NCBI RefSeq assembly: GCF_000737535.1
Contig: NZ_CP006269.1
Location: 2,542,001 to 2,606,000 of the forward strand
DNA: 64,000 nucleotides
Source of the DNA: Synechococcus sp. KORDI-100
Lineage (GTDB): Bacteria > Cyanobacteriota > Cyanobacteriia > PCC-6307 > Cyanobiaceae
Direction of reading: 5' to 3'
In this document: positions 46,185 to 54,329 of the stretch, one piece after another
Numbering within the stretch: the stretch's first letter is position 1
How the letters are laid out: each line of letters opens with the position of its first letter
Notes under the pieces: generated by a model
Database searches by the model: none
What the model was told of the DNA's origin: nothing
The model's input: the letters and a program-made list of their open reading frames with translations, nothing else
Translations under genes and position numbers: made by a program

Positions 46185-48192
46185 TCAGAACCTGAAGGTG
46201 GATTGAATCAAACCACCAAACACTCCAAAAGTACTCTTCTTACTCGGGTCCTGATCGTTGGTGAAATTATCAGTGAATTGCCCAAGTGGACGCGTCAACC
46301 AAAATACAGCCGGCGTCACCATCAGATTATCGGTAACTTGGAATGAAGAAAAGACTTCCAACAGGTAATTTCCATCGGAGACCCCGTAATCACCTTTCAA
46401 ATTTGTCGCGTGATTGGGCTGTCCGATGGCGAAGCCCAAATCATTTCCTAGATCGAAGACGTCTTCACACTTTAAGCCTAGGAACCAAGAACTGCTGGAG
46501 ATCGGCGAACCCTTTTTGAAGCCCTTGCCGGTGACATGACTTTCAGAATAGCTTGCCGAAATGGATGGGATCCAACCTGTCGTTTCAGGAACCCAATAAC
46601 CGCTGATTGCAAAGTTATGAGATGAACGATCAGCTCGTTCTGCGACAAAATCTCCCGTATAAATCGGTTCATTGTCCCAATTCCAGACGTCATAGGTGCA
46701 CTGATTATTGAATTCTTCAGCTGCCAGAAAGTTGGTTCCGCGTCTTTTACCTGTCCCACATTGACCATAGCGGTAAGCAAAAGCCGCACCGTATTCGGGG
46801 CCACCCCAACCCACCTGAGTCAAGACACTTGCCTGAGAATTTGCCGTGAACATACCCCCTTCAGTTGAATCACTTGAGTTGCCGCTACCAGCCAACGATA
46901 CATAATTAACAGAGAACGAAAATACTGGGTCCCCTTTCTCTTCTTTCTTCTGCTTATAAATGAGACCAAACAAAGGGCCCGTTGCCTTGTTATAAACATT
47001 GGGAGCTCCAGCGAGGGATGTCCAATCCAATATTCGATCTGCACTTAAATTATATGCAGAAGGCCAAATTCCTAAAGATTCTGTATTCCTTGCCATTGGC
47101 CCTGCAATGAAGGTGAAGGTGTGATCAATCAATTCATCATTTTTATATGGGAAACGATAGTAAAGACGCCCCAGTCCTAACGCATTATCCGTACATGGAG
47201 ATGTACTAAGCTTTGCTAAACCCACACCATCACCTGCGAAAGAACTATCGCAAAAGTTGCCAGCAGTAAAACTTGCATAAAGTAAATCTTTCCCAGTAAA
47301 ACTTGTCTTGAAGTTGATTTTATTTTCGTAGTTGAAAGACCAAGTACCATATTGGTTGTTGTAAGCGAGCAGCACCTCCTGTGCCATCCTTTTTAAAGAT
47401 CTTACGCTGACGGAGCTTCCGAGAATCCACATCTTTGTAGTACTTTTCAAGCCCGGTTCCTTCAAGCAGCTGCAAGCCCTCGAGACCTCCTTTTTTACGG
47501 AAACTGCCGTCTTTATTATGAACTGTTAGCCAAGCTTTTCGGGTCTTTTTCCAATATCGACTATTAACAGTTTCTCCAATTGATGTTTCATTGCCATCAA
47601 TAGTAACCATTTTATATTTCTTATCAAAATCCCAATAACATCTCGAACCTTCACCTGTTCCGAAGGCCTTGGTAGCACCCATCGTGAACACACTTTTACC
47701 TTTTAGCTTTGTCGTTGTGGAGAATTGATTAGCCTCCAAGGTACCAACTCGATCCTCCAACAACATGATGCTGCCAGCGACAAACTCGAGTTCTGATTTG
47801 AATTCCTCGATTAGCCGTTCAACTTCCTCTGTCATTTCACTAACTCTACCGAGACAGGAGGCCAACAACGCTGCCGCCTCATTACGCTTAATGGGGATAT
47901 AACCTCGGAAACTACCATTGGGATAACCAGCCACACATCCATACGTCTTTACAAGACGAACCAAAGCCTGATAAGCCCAATCTGTTGGGTAAACATCATT
48001 AAATTGATTAACACTTGTCACCTGCTGGAGCAGTTGTTTCGCCTGCTCCAGATCGAGCGTGGCGGAGTAATCAGAGACAGAGTCGATATCCAAATCCGCT
48101 GCTTCAAGCTCGGATGAAATGAACAAAAATGGGAATAGGACAACAGGCAAAGTCAACAAAGCCTGCAATAATTTCGGTCCAGAAAATTTCAC
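46185..48192 (-). pseudogene. SLH-domain outer-membrane porin (Som type), frameshifted
   Basis: Two frames together give one porin. The first half starts at GTG 48192 (signal peptide, then SLH domain FNDVYPTDWAYQALVRLVKT, then a coiled coil). The second half holds the OprB-like barrel (FKTSFTGKDLL through GVFGGLIQSTFRF). Compared with the neighbouring porins the reading frame should pass from GTGGAAR straight to YNNQYGTWSFNY, which requires removal of one T on the minus strand at 47363-47364. The gene is distinctly AT-rich and diverged from its neighbours, and it lacks the GTGTGAGGA leader element. It is a decayed copy, unless the base is a sequencing error. Confidence 0.85.
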
Positions 48193-48635
48193 GAACAACA
48201 AGTCAATAAAGAATCTGACAAGAAGCCAATCGCTTCTTTTGCAGTACAGAAATTTTAAAGATGAATCGTAGAGTTGGGTTTTAAAAAAATTAAGAGAACA
48301 AAACTGTTGGGTTAAGAATCGCGGGCACACAGAGGCTCATCTGCTCCCCAATGGCTTGATCAATCTGACTATCGAAATTAAAGTCTCCCTTGCGAGAAGC
48401 TTGGATGCCTTTCAAAAAGTGACAGATTCTTTCTCAATATTGATCCAAAAAAATATCCTTTGAGCAGGTAATCAGTTAAATTTAGTACAAATAAATATCA
48501 TACACTTCACCATTTTTCTATCAACAGATTGCCGAACGAGTCATGAGAATTCGAATAAAAGCCCTCCCCATACAGGAGGGCTGGATCTATGGAGGACGAT
48601 TGTTCAAAAGGCCCAAACAATGTCAGGCCAGCCAA
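48193..48635 (-). other. AT-rich spacer between the broken and the first intact porin
   Basis: 443 bp of AT-rich DNA. The right end contains the terminator of the upstream porin (48560-48582). The rest must hold the promoter of the frameshifted porin, but I see no convincing -35/-10 pair and no gene. Confidence 0.5.
48560..48582 (-). terminator. Rho-independent terminator of the intact porin at 48636-50345
   Basis: Perfect eight-base stem AGCCCTCC / GGAGGGCT with a seven-base loop. On the minus strand it is followed by TTTTA. It lies 54 bp after the porin stop codon. Confidence 0.75.
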
Positions 48636-50345
48636 TCAGAACTTGAAGACGGTCTGAATCACTCCACCGAAAACGCCGAACGACTTGTAGTCACCCTTGT
48701 AGTTCTGAGTGAAATCACCCAAGGGGCGCGACAGCCAGTACACCGAGGGGGTCACAGAGATGTTGTCGGCGACCTGGAACTTGTACCAGAGCTCCATGGC
48801 ATAACCACCATCGGCAACAAAATCCTCGTCGTCATAGACGAACTGAGGCTGACCCACGGCGTAGCCGAGAGCGTTGCTCTTCATCAGAACATCGGTCCAG
48901 GTGAGACCGACCATCCAGCTCGCCATGCCGCGCTTGCTGGTGAAGTCGTCCCAGGTGCTGTTGCCATTCAGATAAGACTTGCCAAGGCCTGCACTGATTG
49001 ATGGCATCCAGCCGGAATCCTCAGGACGCCAGAACGCGTTGAAGGAGAAACTGTTGCTGGACGCGCCGGAACGCTCAAGGATGTCCTGCTCTTCGCCATC
49101 GCCATCAATGAAAGTTCCGGTTGCGACGCTGCAAGGGGTGCCGAAGGACTCGGAGAATGCGTACTCGGTTGCTGTTCTGAACCTGGCTCCACACTGGCCA
49201 TAGCGGTAACCGAGAGCAAGACCCCACTGCTTGTTGCCGTAGGCAATCTGAGAGGTGAAGTTCGCTTCGGAGTTGTCGGTCATGATGCCGCCGGTGGTCG
49301 GATTGCCATCACTGGCTTCTCCGGCGTCAGCGACATAGTTGGCAGCGAGCGTCCAGTAGGGATCTCCCTTTGAGACGTTGCTCTTGTTGCTGTAGATGGC
49401 ACCGAAGCCACCACCGGTCTCCTTGTTCCAGACGCCGGGAACGCCGAGAGATCCGCCGAAGAAGTCGAGAACTGTCTGGCCACCCTTGGCATAGGCCGAT
49501 GGTTTGTATCCCATCATCTCGGTGTTCCGGGTGAGAGGACCGGCCTGGATCGTGAAACTGCTGCCCAGGGGGAAGCGGTAATAAAGACGATCCACCCCAA
49601 GAACATTTCCGCCTGGAGCTGCTGTGTTCAGGGTGTTCATCAGAACACCGCCGCCAGTCCAAGTCGACGTTCGGCCCATGTTGCCGGCACGCAGACGGGT
49701 GAACAGAAGATCCTTGCCCGTGAAGGACGTTTTCAGGCTCAGGCGCAGGTCGTAACTGAAGGTGAAAGCACCCCAGGATCTGTTGTAATCATCACGTGCT
49801 CCCACCCCCCCTTTTTCAAACCGGAAATTGTCACCCTTTGCCTTGGTGGCACCGGCAACAAAGTTGGTGAAACCGCTGAGCTTGGTGGTGGTGGAGAACT
49901 GGGTGGCTTCCAGTTCACCGACGCGGGCCTCGAGGCCATCGACGCGACCACGGATGATGGCGAGTTCCTTTTCGAATTCCTTGATCAGGCGACGCAGTTC
50001 GTCGGTGACCTCAGTGATGCGGTCGAGACAGGCGTTGAGAAGGGCAGCTGCCTCGTAACGGGTCATGGCCCGGTTGCCGCCGAAGGTGCCGTTGGGGTAA
50101 CCGGCAACACAGCCGTAACGCTCGATCAGGCTGGCGAGAGCCTGGTAGGCCCAGTCAGTCGGGTAGACGTCAGAGAACTGGGTGATGCTGGTGACCTGCT
50201 CTTCGCTGTTGGCGACGTCCGTGTAGTCGGACACGCTGTTGATGTTCAGATCTGCGGCATGGGCTGCAGGGCTGTTGACAACAGCCAAAGGGGCAAGGAG
50301 GCCAATGGCAGCGGGAGCCACCAGCAGCTGCCGGAAGAGTTGCAT
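48636..50345 (-). CDS. Outer-membrane porin with SLH domain (Som type), intact copy 1
   Basis: 569 residues. A signal peptide is followed by an SLH domain (about residues 55-105: FSDVYPTDWAYQALASLIER, MTRYEAAALLNACL) that anchors to the cell wall. Next is a coiled coil (LRRLIKEFEKELAIIRGRVD) and a 16-18-strand OprB-type barrel ending in GVFGGVIQTVFKF with the terminal Phe of outer-membrane proteins. It allows solute diffusion across the outer membrane. The N-terminal coding block is 97% identical in DNA to the next porin. A Yfr1-complementary element overlaps its ribosome-binding site. Confidence 0.92.
   Translation of the reverse strand: MQLFRQLLVAPAAIGLLAPLAVVNSPAAHAADLNINSVSDYTDVANSEEQVTSITQFSDVYPTDWAYQALASLIERYGCVAGYPNGTFGGNRAMTRYEAAALLNACLDRITEVTDELRRLIKEFEKELAIIRGRVDGLEARVGELEATQFSTTTKLSGFTNFVAGATKAKGDNFRFEKGGVGARDDYNRSWGAFTFSYDLRLSLKTSFTGKDLLFTRLRAGNMGRTSTWTGGGVLMNTLNTAAPGGNVLGVDRLYYRFPLGSSFTIQAGPLTRNTEMMGYKPSAYAKGGQTVLDFFGGSLGVPGVWNKETGGGFGAIYSNKSNVSKGDPYWTLAANYVADAGEASDGNPTTGGIMTDNSEANFTSQIAYGNKQWGLALGYRYGQCGARFRTATEYAFSESFGTPCSVATGTFIDGDGEEQDILERSGASSNSFSFNAFWRPEDSGWMPSISAGLGKSYLNGNSTWDDFTSKRGMASWMVGLTWTDVLMKSNALGYAVGQPQFVYDDEDFVADGGYAMELWYKFQVADNISVTPSVYWLSRPLGDFTQNYKGDYKSFGVFGGVIQTVFKF
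49911..50201 (-). repeat. 291-bp near-identical block shared with the neighbouring porin (copy 1)
   Basis: Encodes the SLH domain and coiled coil. Comparison by eye with 51719-52009 gives 8 differences in 291 bases, although the rest of the two genes differs widely. Recent recombination or gene conversion between the tandem copies is the likely cause. Confidence 0.85.
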
Positions 50346-50349
50346 GAAT

Positions 50350-50358
50350 TCCTCACAC
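50350..50358 (-). promoter_or_regulatory. Candidate Yfr1 small-RNA binding site at the porin ribosome-binding region
   Basis: The minus strand reads GTGTGAGGA four bases before the ATG, exactly complementary to UCCUCACAC, the conserved unpaired core of the cyanobacterial small RNA Yfr1. Som porin mRNAs are reported Yfr1 targets in Prochlorococcus. The GAGG inside the element also serves as ribosome-binding site, so pairing would block translation. Confidence 0.65.
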
Positions 50359-50478
50359 CAGACTTGAGGGAAACGGACTAAAAGTCCTGATTTAAGTTAC
50401 AGATTTGAAAACGAAATGCACAGGAGTCCGGACATTATTGTGTCCATACTTATCAGTGAATTTCATTCACTTTTTGGC

Positions 50479-50509
50479 AAAAAAAACCCACTGCCAAAGG
50501 CAGTGGGTT
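50479..50509 (-). terminator. Strong rho-independent terminator of the porin at 50561-52132
   Basis: Perfect eleven-base stem AACCCACTGCC / GGCAGTGGGTT with a three-base loop and an eight-base U run on the minus strand. It separates the two intact porins into independent transcripts. Confidence 0.92.
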
Positions 50510-50560
50510 GGATTTAGTGTGAGGACTTGATCGAAACAATCAAGTAATGATTCGTGAGAA

Positions 50561-52132
50561 TCAGAACTTGAATGTTGTCTTCACAAGACCACTCAGGCCA
50601 GTCGTTGTGTTGTCGCTGGACTGGTTGGGGAAGGGCTTGCTCAGGTAGTGAACAGCCGGGGTGACAGTGATGTTGTCGGTGACCTGGAACTTGTAGAAGA
50701 ATTCCCAGGCGTAACCACCACCACTTACGAAGTCAGAGCCGTCTCTGGCATCGATATCCGTGATGAAGGTGGGCTGACCAGCGGCAATACCGAAGGAATT
50801 GCCCATCAGGAACACATCGCTCCACTCAAGGCCGACGTACCAGGACTGAGTCGTGGCACTCTTGACGCCGGAGATGTTGCTGCTGGGGATATCTGTCAGG
50901 CCCCAACCACCACTGATGGAAGGAATCCAACCGGATTCCTCAGGCATCCACCAGACGCTCAGGCCGTAGGAGTTGGTGACGCCAGACATGGCAACATCAA
51001 CGGCCCCAGGGGTGGCATTACCGCCGTAAACACCGACTCCGTTGTCGCCGGAAGCCTTGGTGTAGGCAGCAGCGATACCCCAGTTGTCAGGGGCATAAGC
51101 AATCTGGGTGGTTGCGTTGGAACCAGCCGCATCTGTGGCGATACCACCGGCGTTTTCACATCCAGTGTTGGCATTGGGGCAACCCAAGCCGGCGTTCGTG
51201 GACAAGTAGCTGGTGGAGATGCTGAAACCGCCGTCGGTCTGCCAATAGACACCAGCACCACCGCCGAGGGCCAGGTTGTAAGCACCCGGTGCACCGGCAT
51301 AGGTGAAGAAGTCCATCGTCATGTCAGACGGATAGGCACTGGGCCACACCGGCAGCATGTCGTCCTGACGAACGACAGGGCCACCGACGATGGTGAACTC
51401 GCTGCCGATCGGGAAGCTATAGAACAGTCGATCGATGAACACAGCGTTTTCGGTGTTAACGCCGTACTCCTGACCGAACAGACCAACAGGACCTGCGGCC
51501 CCGAAGATGTTGTTCATGTTGCCGGAACGCAGACGCGTTCTCAGCAAATCCTTACCAGTGAAGCTGGTATCGAGAGCCAGACGGAGGTCGTAACTGAAGG
51601 TGGTTGCGCCTGAGAGGGCAGCAATGTCATCTTTGCCAGCGCCGTGATACTTGGCGGCACCGATCACCCAGTGGGTGGAACCATTCAATTTGGTGGTCGT
51701 GGAGAACTGGGCAGCTTCCAGTTCACCGACGCGGGCCTCAAGGCCATCGACGCGACCACGGATGATGGCGAGTTCTTTTTCGAATTCCTTGATAAGGCGA
51801 CGCAGTTCGTCGGTTACCTCAGTGATGCGGTCGAGACAGGCGTTGAGAAGGGCAGCTGCCTCGTAACGGGTCATGGCCCTGTTGCCGCCGAAGGTGCCGC
51901 TGGGGTAACCGGCGACGCAGCCGTAACGCTCGATCAGGCTGGCGAGAGCCTGGTAGGCCCAGTCAGTCGGGTAGACGTCAGAGAACTGGGTGATGCTGGT
52001 GACCTGCTCCTTACGGCTAGTAGAGGAGTACTCGGACATCGCATCGACATTGAAGTCGGCTGCCTGGGCGGCGACAGGGGCCAGAAGGCCAAGAGCTGCC
52101 GGAGCCACCAGCAGTTGCTGGAAAAGCTTCAT
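50561..52132 (-). CDS. Outer-membrane porin with SLH domain (Som type), intact copy 2
   Basis: 523 residues with signal peptide MKLFQQLLVAPAALGLLAPV, SLH domain near residues 45-100, coiled coil to about 145 and an OprB-like barrel ending in LSGLVKTTFKF. The barrel region differs strongly from copy 1 (for example extra Cys in LGCPNANTGCENAGG), which suggests different pore properties. It has its own terminator and a GTGTGAGGA element at the ribosome-binding site. The start ATG 52132 follows GTGAGGATCACCC. Confidence 0.92.
   Translation of the reverse strand: MKLFQQLLVAPAALGLLAPVAAQAADFNVDAMSEYSSTSRKEQVTSITQFSDVYPTDWAYQALASLIERYGCVAGYPSGTFGGNRAMTRYEAAALLNACLDRITEVTDELRRLIKEFEKELAIIRGRVDGLEARVGELEAAQFSTTTKLNGSTHWVIGAAKYHGAGKDDIAALSGATTFSYDLRLALDTSFTGKDLLRTRLRSGNMNNIFGAAGPVGLFGQEYGVNTENAVFIDRLFYSFPIGSEFTIVGGPVVRQDDMLPVWPSAYPSDMTMDFFTYAGAPGAYNLALGGGAGVYWQTDGGFSISTSYLSTNAGLGCPNANTGCENAGGIATDAAGSNATTQIAYAPDNWGIAAAYTKASGDNGVGVYGGNATPGAVDVAMSGVTNSYGLSVWWMPEESGWIPSISGGWGLTDIPSSNISGVKSATTQSWYVGLEWSDVFLMGNSFGIAAGQPTFITDIDARDGSDFVSGGGYAWEFFYKFQVTDNITVTPAVHYLSKPFPNQSSDNTTTGLSGLVKTTFKF
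51719..52009 (-). repeat. 291-bp near-identical block shared with the neighbouring porin (copy 2)
   Basis: Counterpart of 49911-50201; 8 differences in 291 bases by eye, several at synonymous sites, which indicates sequence exchange rather than protein-level constraint alone. Confidence 0.85.
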
Positions 52133-52138
52133 GGGTGA

Positions 52139-52147
52139 TCCTCACAC
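52139..52147 (-). promoter_or_regulatory. Candidate Yfr1 small-RNA binding site at the second porin
   Basis: GTGTGAGGA on the minus strand six bases before ATG 52132, the same nine bases as at the other intact porin although the surrounding leaders differ. Complementary to the Yfr1 core UCCUCACAC. Confidence 0.65.
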
Positions 52148-52410
52148 GGAAAAAGGGCGGATTAGCCCACATAGAGACTGGATCGCGAATAGTGGTGAGC
52201 CAACAGGACATGTGACGGTAAAGGCTTCGACTAGTAGCAACGGATACATTTAGACTCTTATCAGTTCGACCTGATACAAGCTCCTGGGGTGCAGAAAGAT
52301 GCTCAAGCCCTGACAGGCCAAGAGGTGTGGTCAGGCCGCCCCTTCTCCTGACCTCTTTCATCCGACATTGGGGCCTGGCCAGAGCATTGGGTCTTAGCTG
52401 GAGACGATCA

Positions 52411-54087
52411 ATGTCGCGTGACGTGCTGGGCGATCCTTCCAAGAGGCAACCGGAGCAACACCACCGAGTTCTTGTCGCCGCTGGGTTGTTCGCCGTTGCC
52501 GCGCTGATTCTCCAGGCCTGGCGGTCTCAGGTGCTGCTGGCCAGTTACGACCAGGGAATCTTCCAGCAGGTGCTGTGGAACAGCCTTCAGGGACATCCCT
52601 TTGAAAGCACCCTGTCGTCGCAGTTGTCAGCCAGTGTCGGCCAGGCCGGGGAACTGCCCTCCGTGGACTACGAGCGGCTCGGTCAGCACTTCACCCCCAC
52701 GCTGTTGCTCTGGGCTCCACTGCTCGGCCTGATCGGAGGGGCTGCTCTGCCGATCGTCCAGGTGGGGCTGATCGCAGCAGCTGGGCTTGTTCTTCATCGC
52801 CTGGCGATTCGTCAGATCCCCGAACGCACAGCGAACTGGATCGCTTACGGGTATTTCTGCGGCAACGCCTTGATCGGTCCGACACTCGGCAATTTCAGCG
52901 ATCTCTGCCAGCTGCCCGTCATGGTGTTCGCGCTGATGCTGGGTCTGCTGGAAAGGCGCAGGTGGCTGGTGATCATCAGCGCACTGCTGATTCCATGGAT
53001 CCGCGAAGACACCGGTGTGCTTCTGGTGGCCGTCGGCGCCTGGATGCTGTGGCGTCAGCGGCATCGCTGGCCACTGGGCCTGGCCTTGATGATCTGGGGT
53101 GGAGGTTGGGTGCTGCTCAGTACGAACGTGCTGATGCCGCTGTTCTCCGACGACAACGCCAAGCGGTTCATGGTCGAGAACTTCGGTCAATACCTCGGAG
53201 ACAACCCGATCCAAGGCAGCAGCAGTCTCGGTGTGGTGCAGCGGATTCTGAGCCAGCCCCTGCTGCTGCTGCAACAACTGGTCGACCCGCCGGGACAGAC
53301 CCTGCTCTATCTGCTGGGTCATGGCCTCCCCTTCCTGTTTGTCCCCCTGCTGAGCTTCGACACGGTGCTGCTGGCAGGCCCCTCTCTGCTGGGACTGTTT
53401 CTTGCCCAGGGGGCGAACGATCCTCTTTCAATCACTATCCGCTACACCCTGCTGGTCGTCCCAGGCTTTGCGCTGGGGGCCCTGTTCTGGTGGAAGCGAC
53501 GCCGTGATCCAGTCCCGGGACGCCGTCATCGGCTGGCCTGGGGTTGCTGCCTGGTGTTGTCTCTGCTGCTCACCGTCAGCAGCAACCCTCACCGCAGCCT
53601 CTCGTTCCTGATTCCGGACAGCATTGATCCCTGGGTGTACAGCACCCCGCAACGGCAGTGGGCCCATGGCCAGGCCGCCCGCGACGTGCTTGCTGTGATC
53701 CCGAACGATGCAAGCGCTGCTGCCAACACACCTCTTGTCCCCCTTCTGGCGCTCCGGCAAGTGCTGGTGCGCTTCCCTTTCACAACGTCCTACCTCGATC
53801 GAGAGGGAAACGAGCGCCCGGTTGACTGGATTGCAGTGGATCTGGATCTGCTGGAGCGATACGGCGCAGCATTTCGGGGGGACTGGCGTCAACTGAAGAA
53901 AAGCCGCCGCTGGATCCAAGAGCATCGCGACAGCTACGCGGTGAAGGCTTTCGAGGATGGTGTCCTGGCTTTTGAACGCAACGGCCGTCGCATTCCAACG
54001 CTGGAGGCCCGTTTGGATGATCTCCTGGCGCAACCGATGCCGGGAGATCCTCGGGAGCAGTTAAAAACGATGCCCCCGACCGGGTAA
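52411..54087 (+). CDS. DUF2079 family membrane protein, copy 1
   Basis: About 558 residues from ATG 52411, which has GGAG six bases upstream; the frame is open back to 52327. Roughly eleven membrane segments, with the family's early motif YDQGIFQQVLWNSLQGHPF and WIREDTGVLLVAVG. DUF2079 proteins resemble GT39/PMT sugar transferases, and the acidic residues in the first lumenal loop fit this. Substrates are unknown. The 3' end contains the terminator of a minus-strand small transcript. Confidence 0.82.
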   Translation: MSRDVLGDPSKRQPEQHHRVLVAAGLFAVAALILQAWRSQVLLASYDQGIFQQVLWNSLQGHPFESTLSSQLSASVGQAGELPSVDYERLGQHFTPTLLLWAPLLGLIGGAALPIVQVGLIAAAGLVLHRLAIRQIPERTANWIAYGYFCGNALIGPTLGNFSDLCQLPVMVFALMLGLLERRRWLVIISALLIPWIREDTGVLLVAVGAWMLWRQRHRWPLGLALMIWGGGWVLLSTNVLMPLFSDDNAKRFMVENFGQYLGDNPIQGSSSLGVVQRILSQPLLLLQQLVDPPGQTLLYLLGHGLPFLFVPLLSFDTVLLAGPSLLGLFLAQGANDPLSITIRYTLLVVPGFALGALFWWKRRRDPVPGRRHRLAWGCCLVLSLLLTVSSNPHRSLSFLIPDSIDPWVYSTPQRQWAHGQAARDVLAVIPNDASAAANTPLVPLLALRQVLVRFPFTTSYLDREGNERPVDWIAVDLDLLERYGAAFRGDWRQLKKSRRWIQEHRDSYAVKAFEDGVLAFERNGRRIPTLEARLDDLLAQPMPGDPREQLKTMPPTG

Positions 54088-54099
54088 CCGGCCGGGGGC
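54063..54099 (-). terminator. Rho-independent terminator for the minus-strand tiny gene
   Basis: Twelve-base stem GCCCCCGGCCGG / CCGGTCGGGGGC (one mismatch) with a four-base loop; on the minus strand ATCGTTTTT follows. On the plus strand no T run follows, so it serves the minus-strand transcript. It overlaps the last codons of the DUF2079 gene. A second hairpin lies at about 54105-54131. Confidence 0.75.
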
Positions 54100-54156
54100 T
54101 CTCGCCGGGTCCGCTTTTGCCGCGGAACCGGATGATCAGTCAGAGGATGGTGCCGT

Positions 54157-54210
54157 TCAGCCGGCGTTCTCCGCGATCAGCAGACCCTGGGTCAAACAAC
54201 TGGAACTCAT
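54157..54210 (-). CDS. Tiny peptide gene (17 codons) with very strong ribosome-binding site
   Basis: ATG 54210 encodes MSSSCLTQGLLIAENAG. AGGAGGAGG lies at 54216-54224, five to six bases upstream, by far the strongest ribosome-binding site in the surrounding 8 kb. A terminator follows 58 bp after the stop. The same frame extends upstream without a stop to ATG 54297, giving 46 codons, but that start has no good ribosome-binding site. TTGACG near 54317 might be a -35 element; the -10 is poor. No family recognised; it could be a small protein, a leader peptide or part of a regulatory RNA. Confidence 0.5.
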   Translation of the reverse strand: MSSSCLTQGLLIAENAG

Positions 54211-54329
54211 GGACACCTCCTCCTGAAGGATTGTGAATGCCGGCACTGCCTTCGAACGGATGGACACAGAGGCCAACATCAGTTCACAGAGCTGCATCCT
54301 TTACCCGTCAAGATTAACGAGACCGGACT

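Noticed and set aside
47355-47400. Programmed ribosomal frameshift in the third porin
   Set aside because: The required shift is at CGCTTAC, not at the slippery TTTAAAAAGG a little upstream, and the intact paralogues need no shift; a mutation is simpler.
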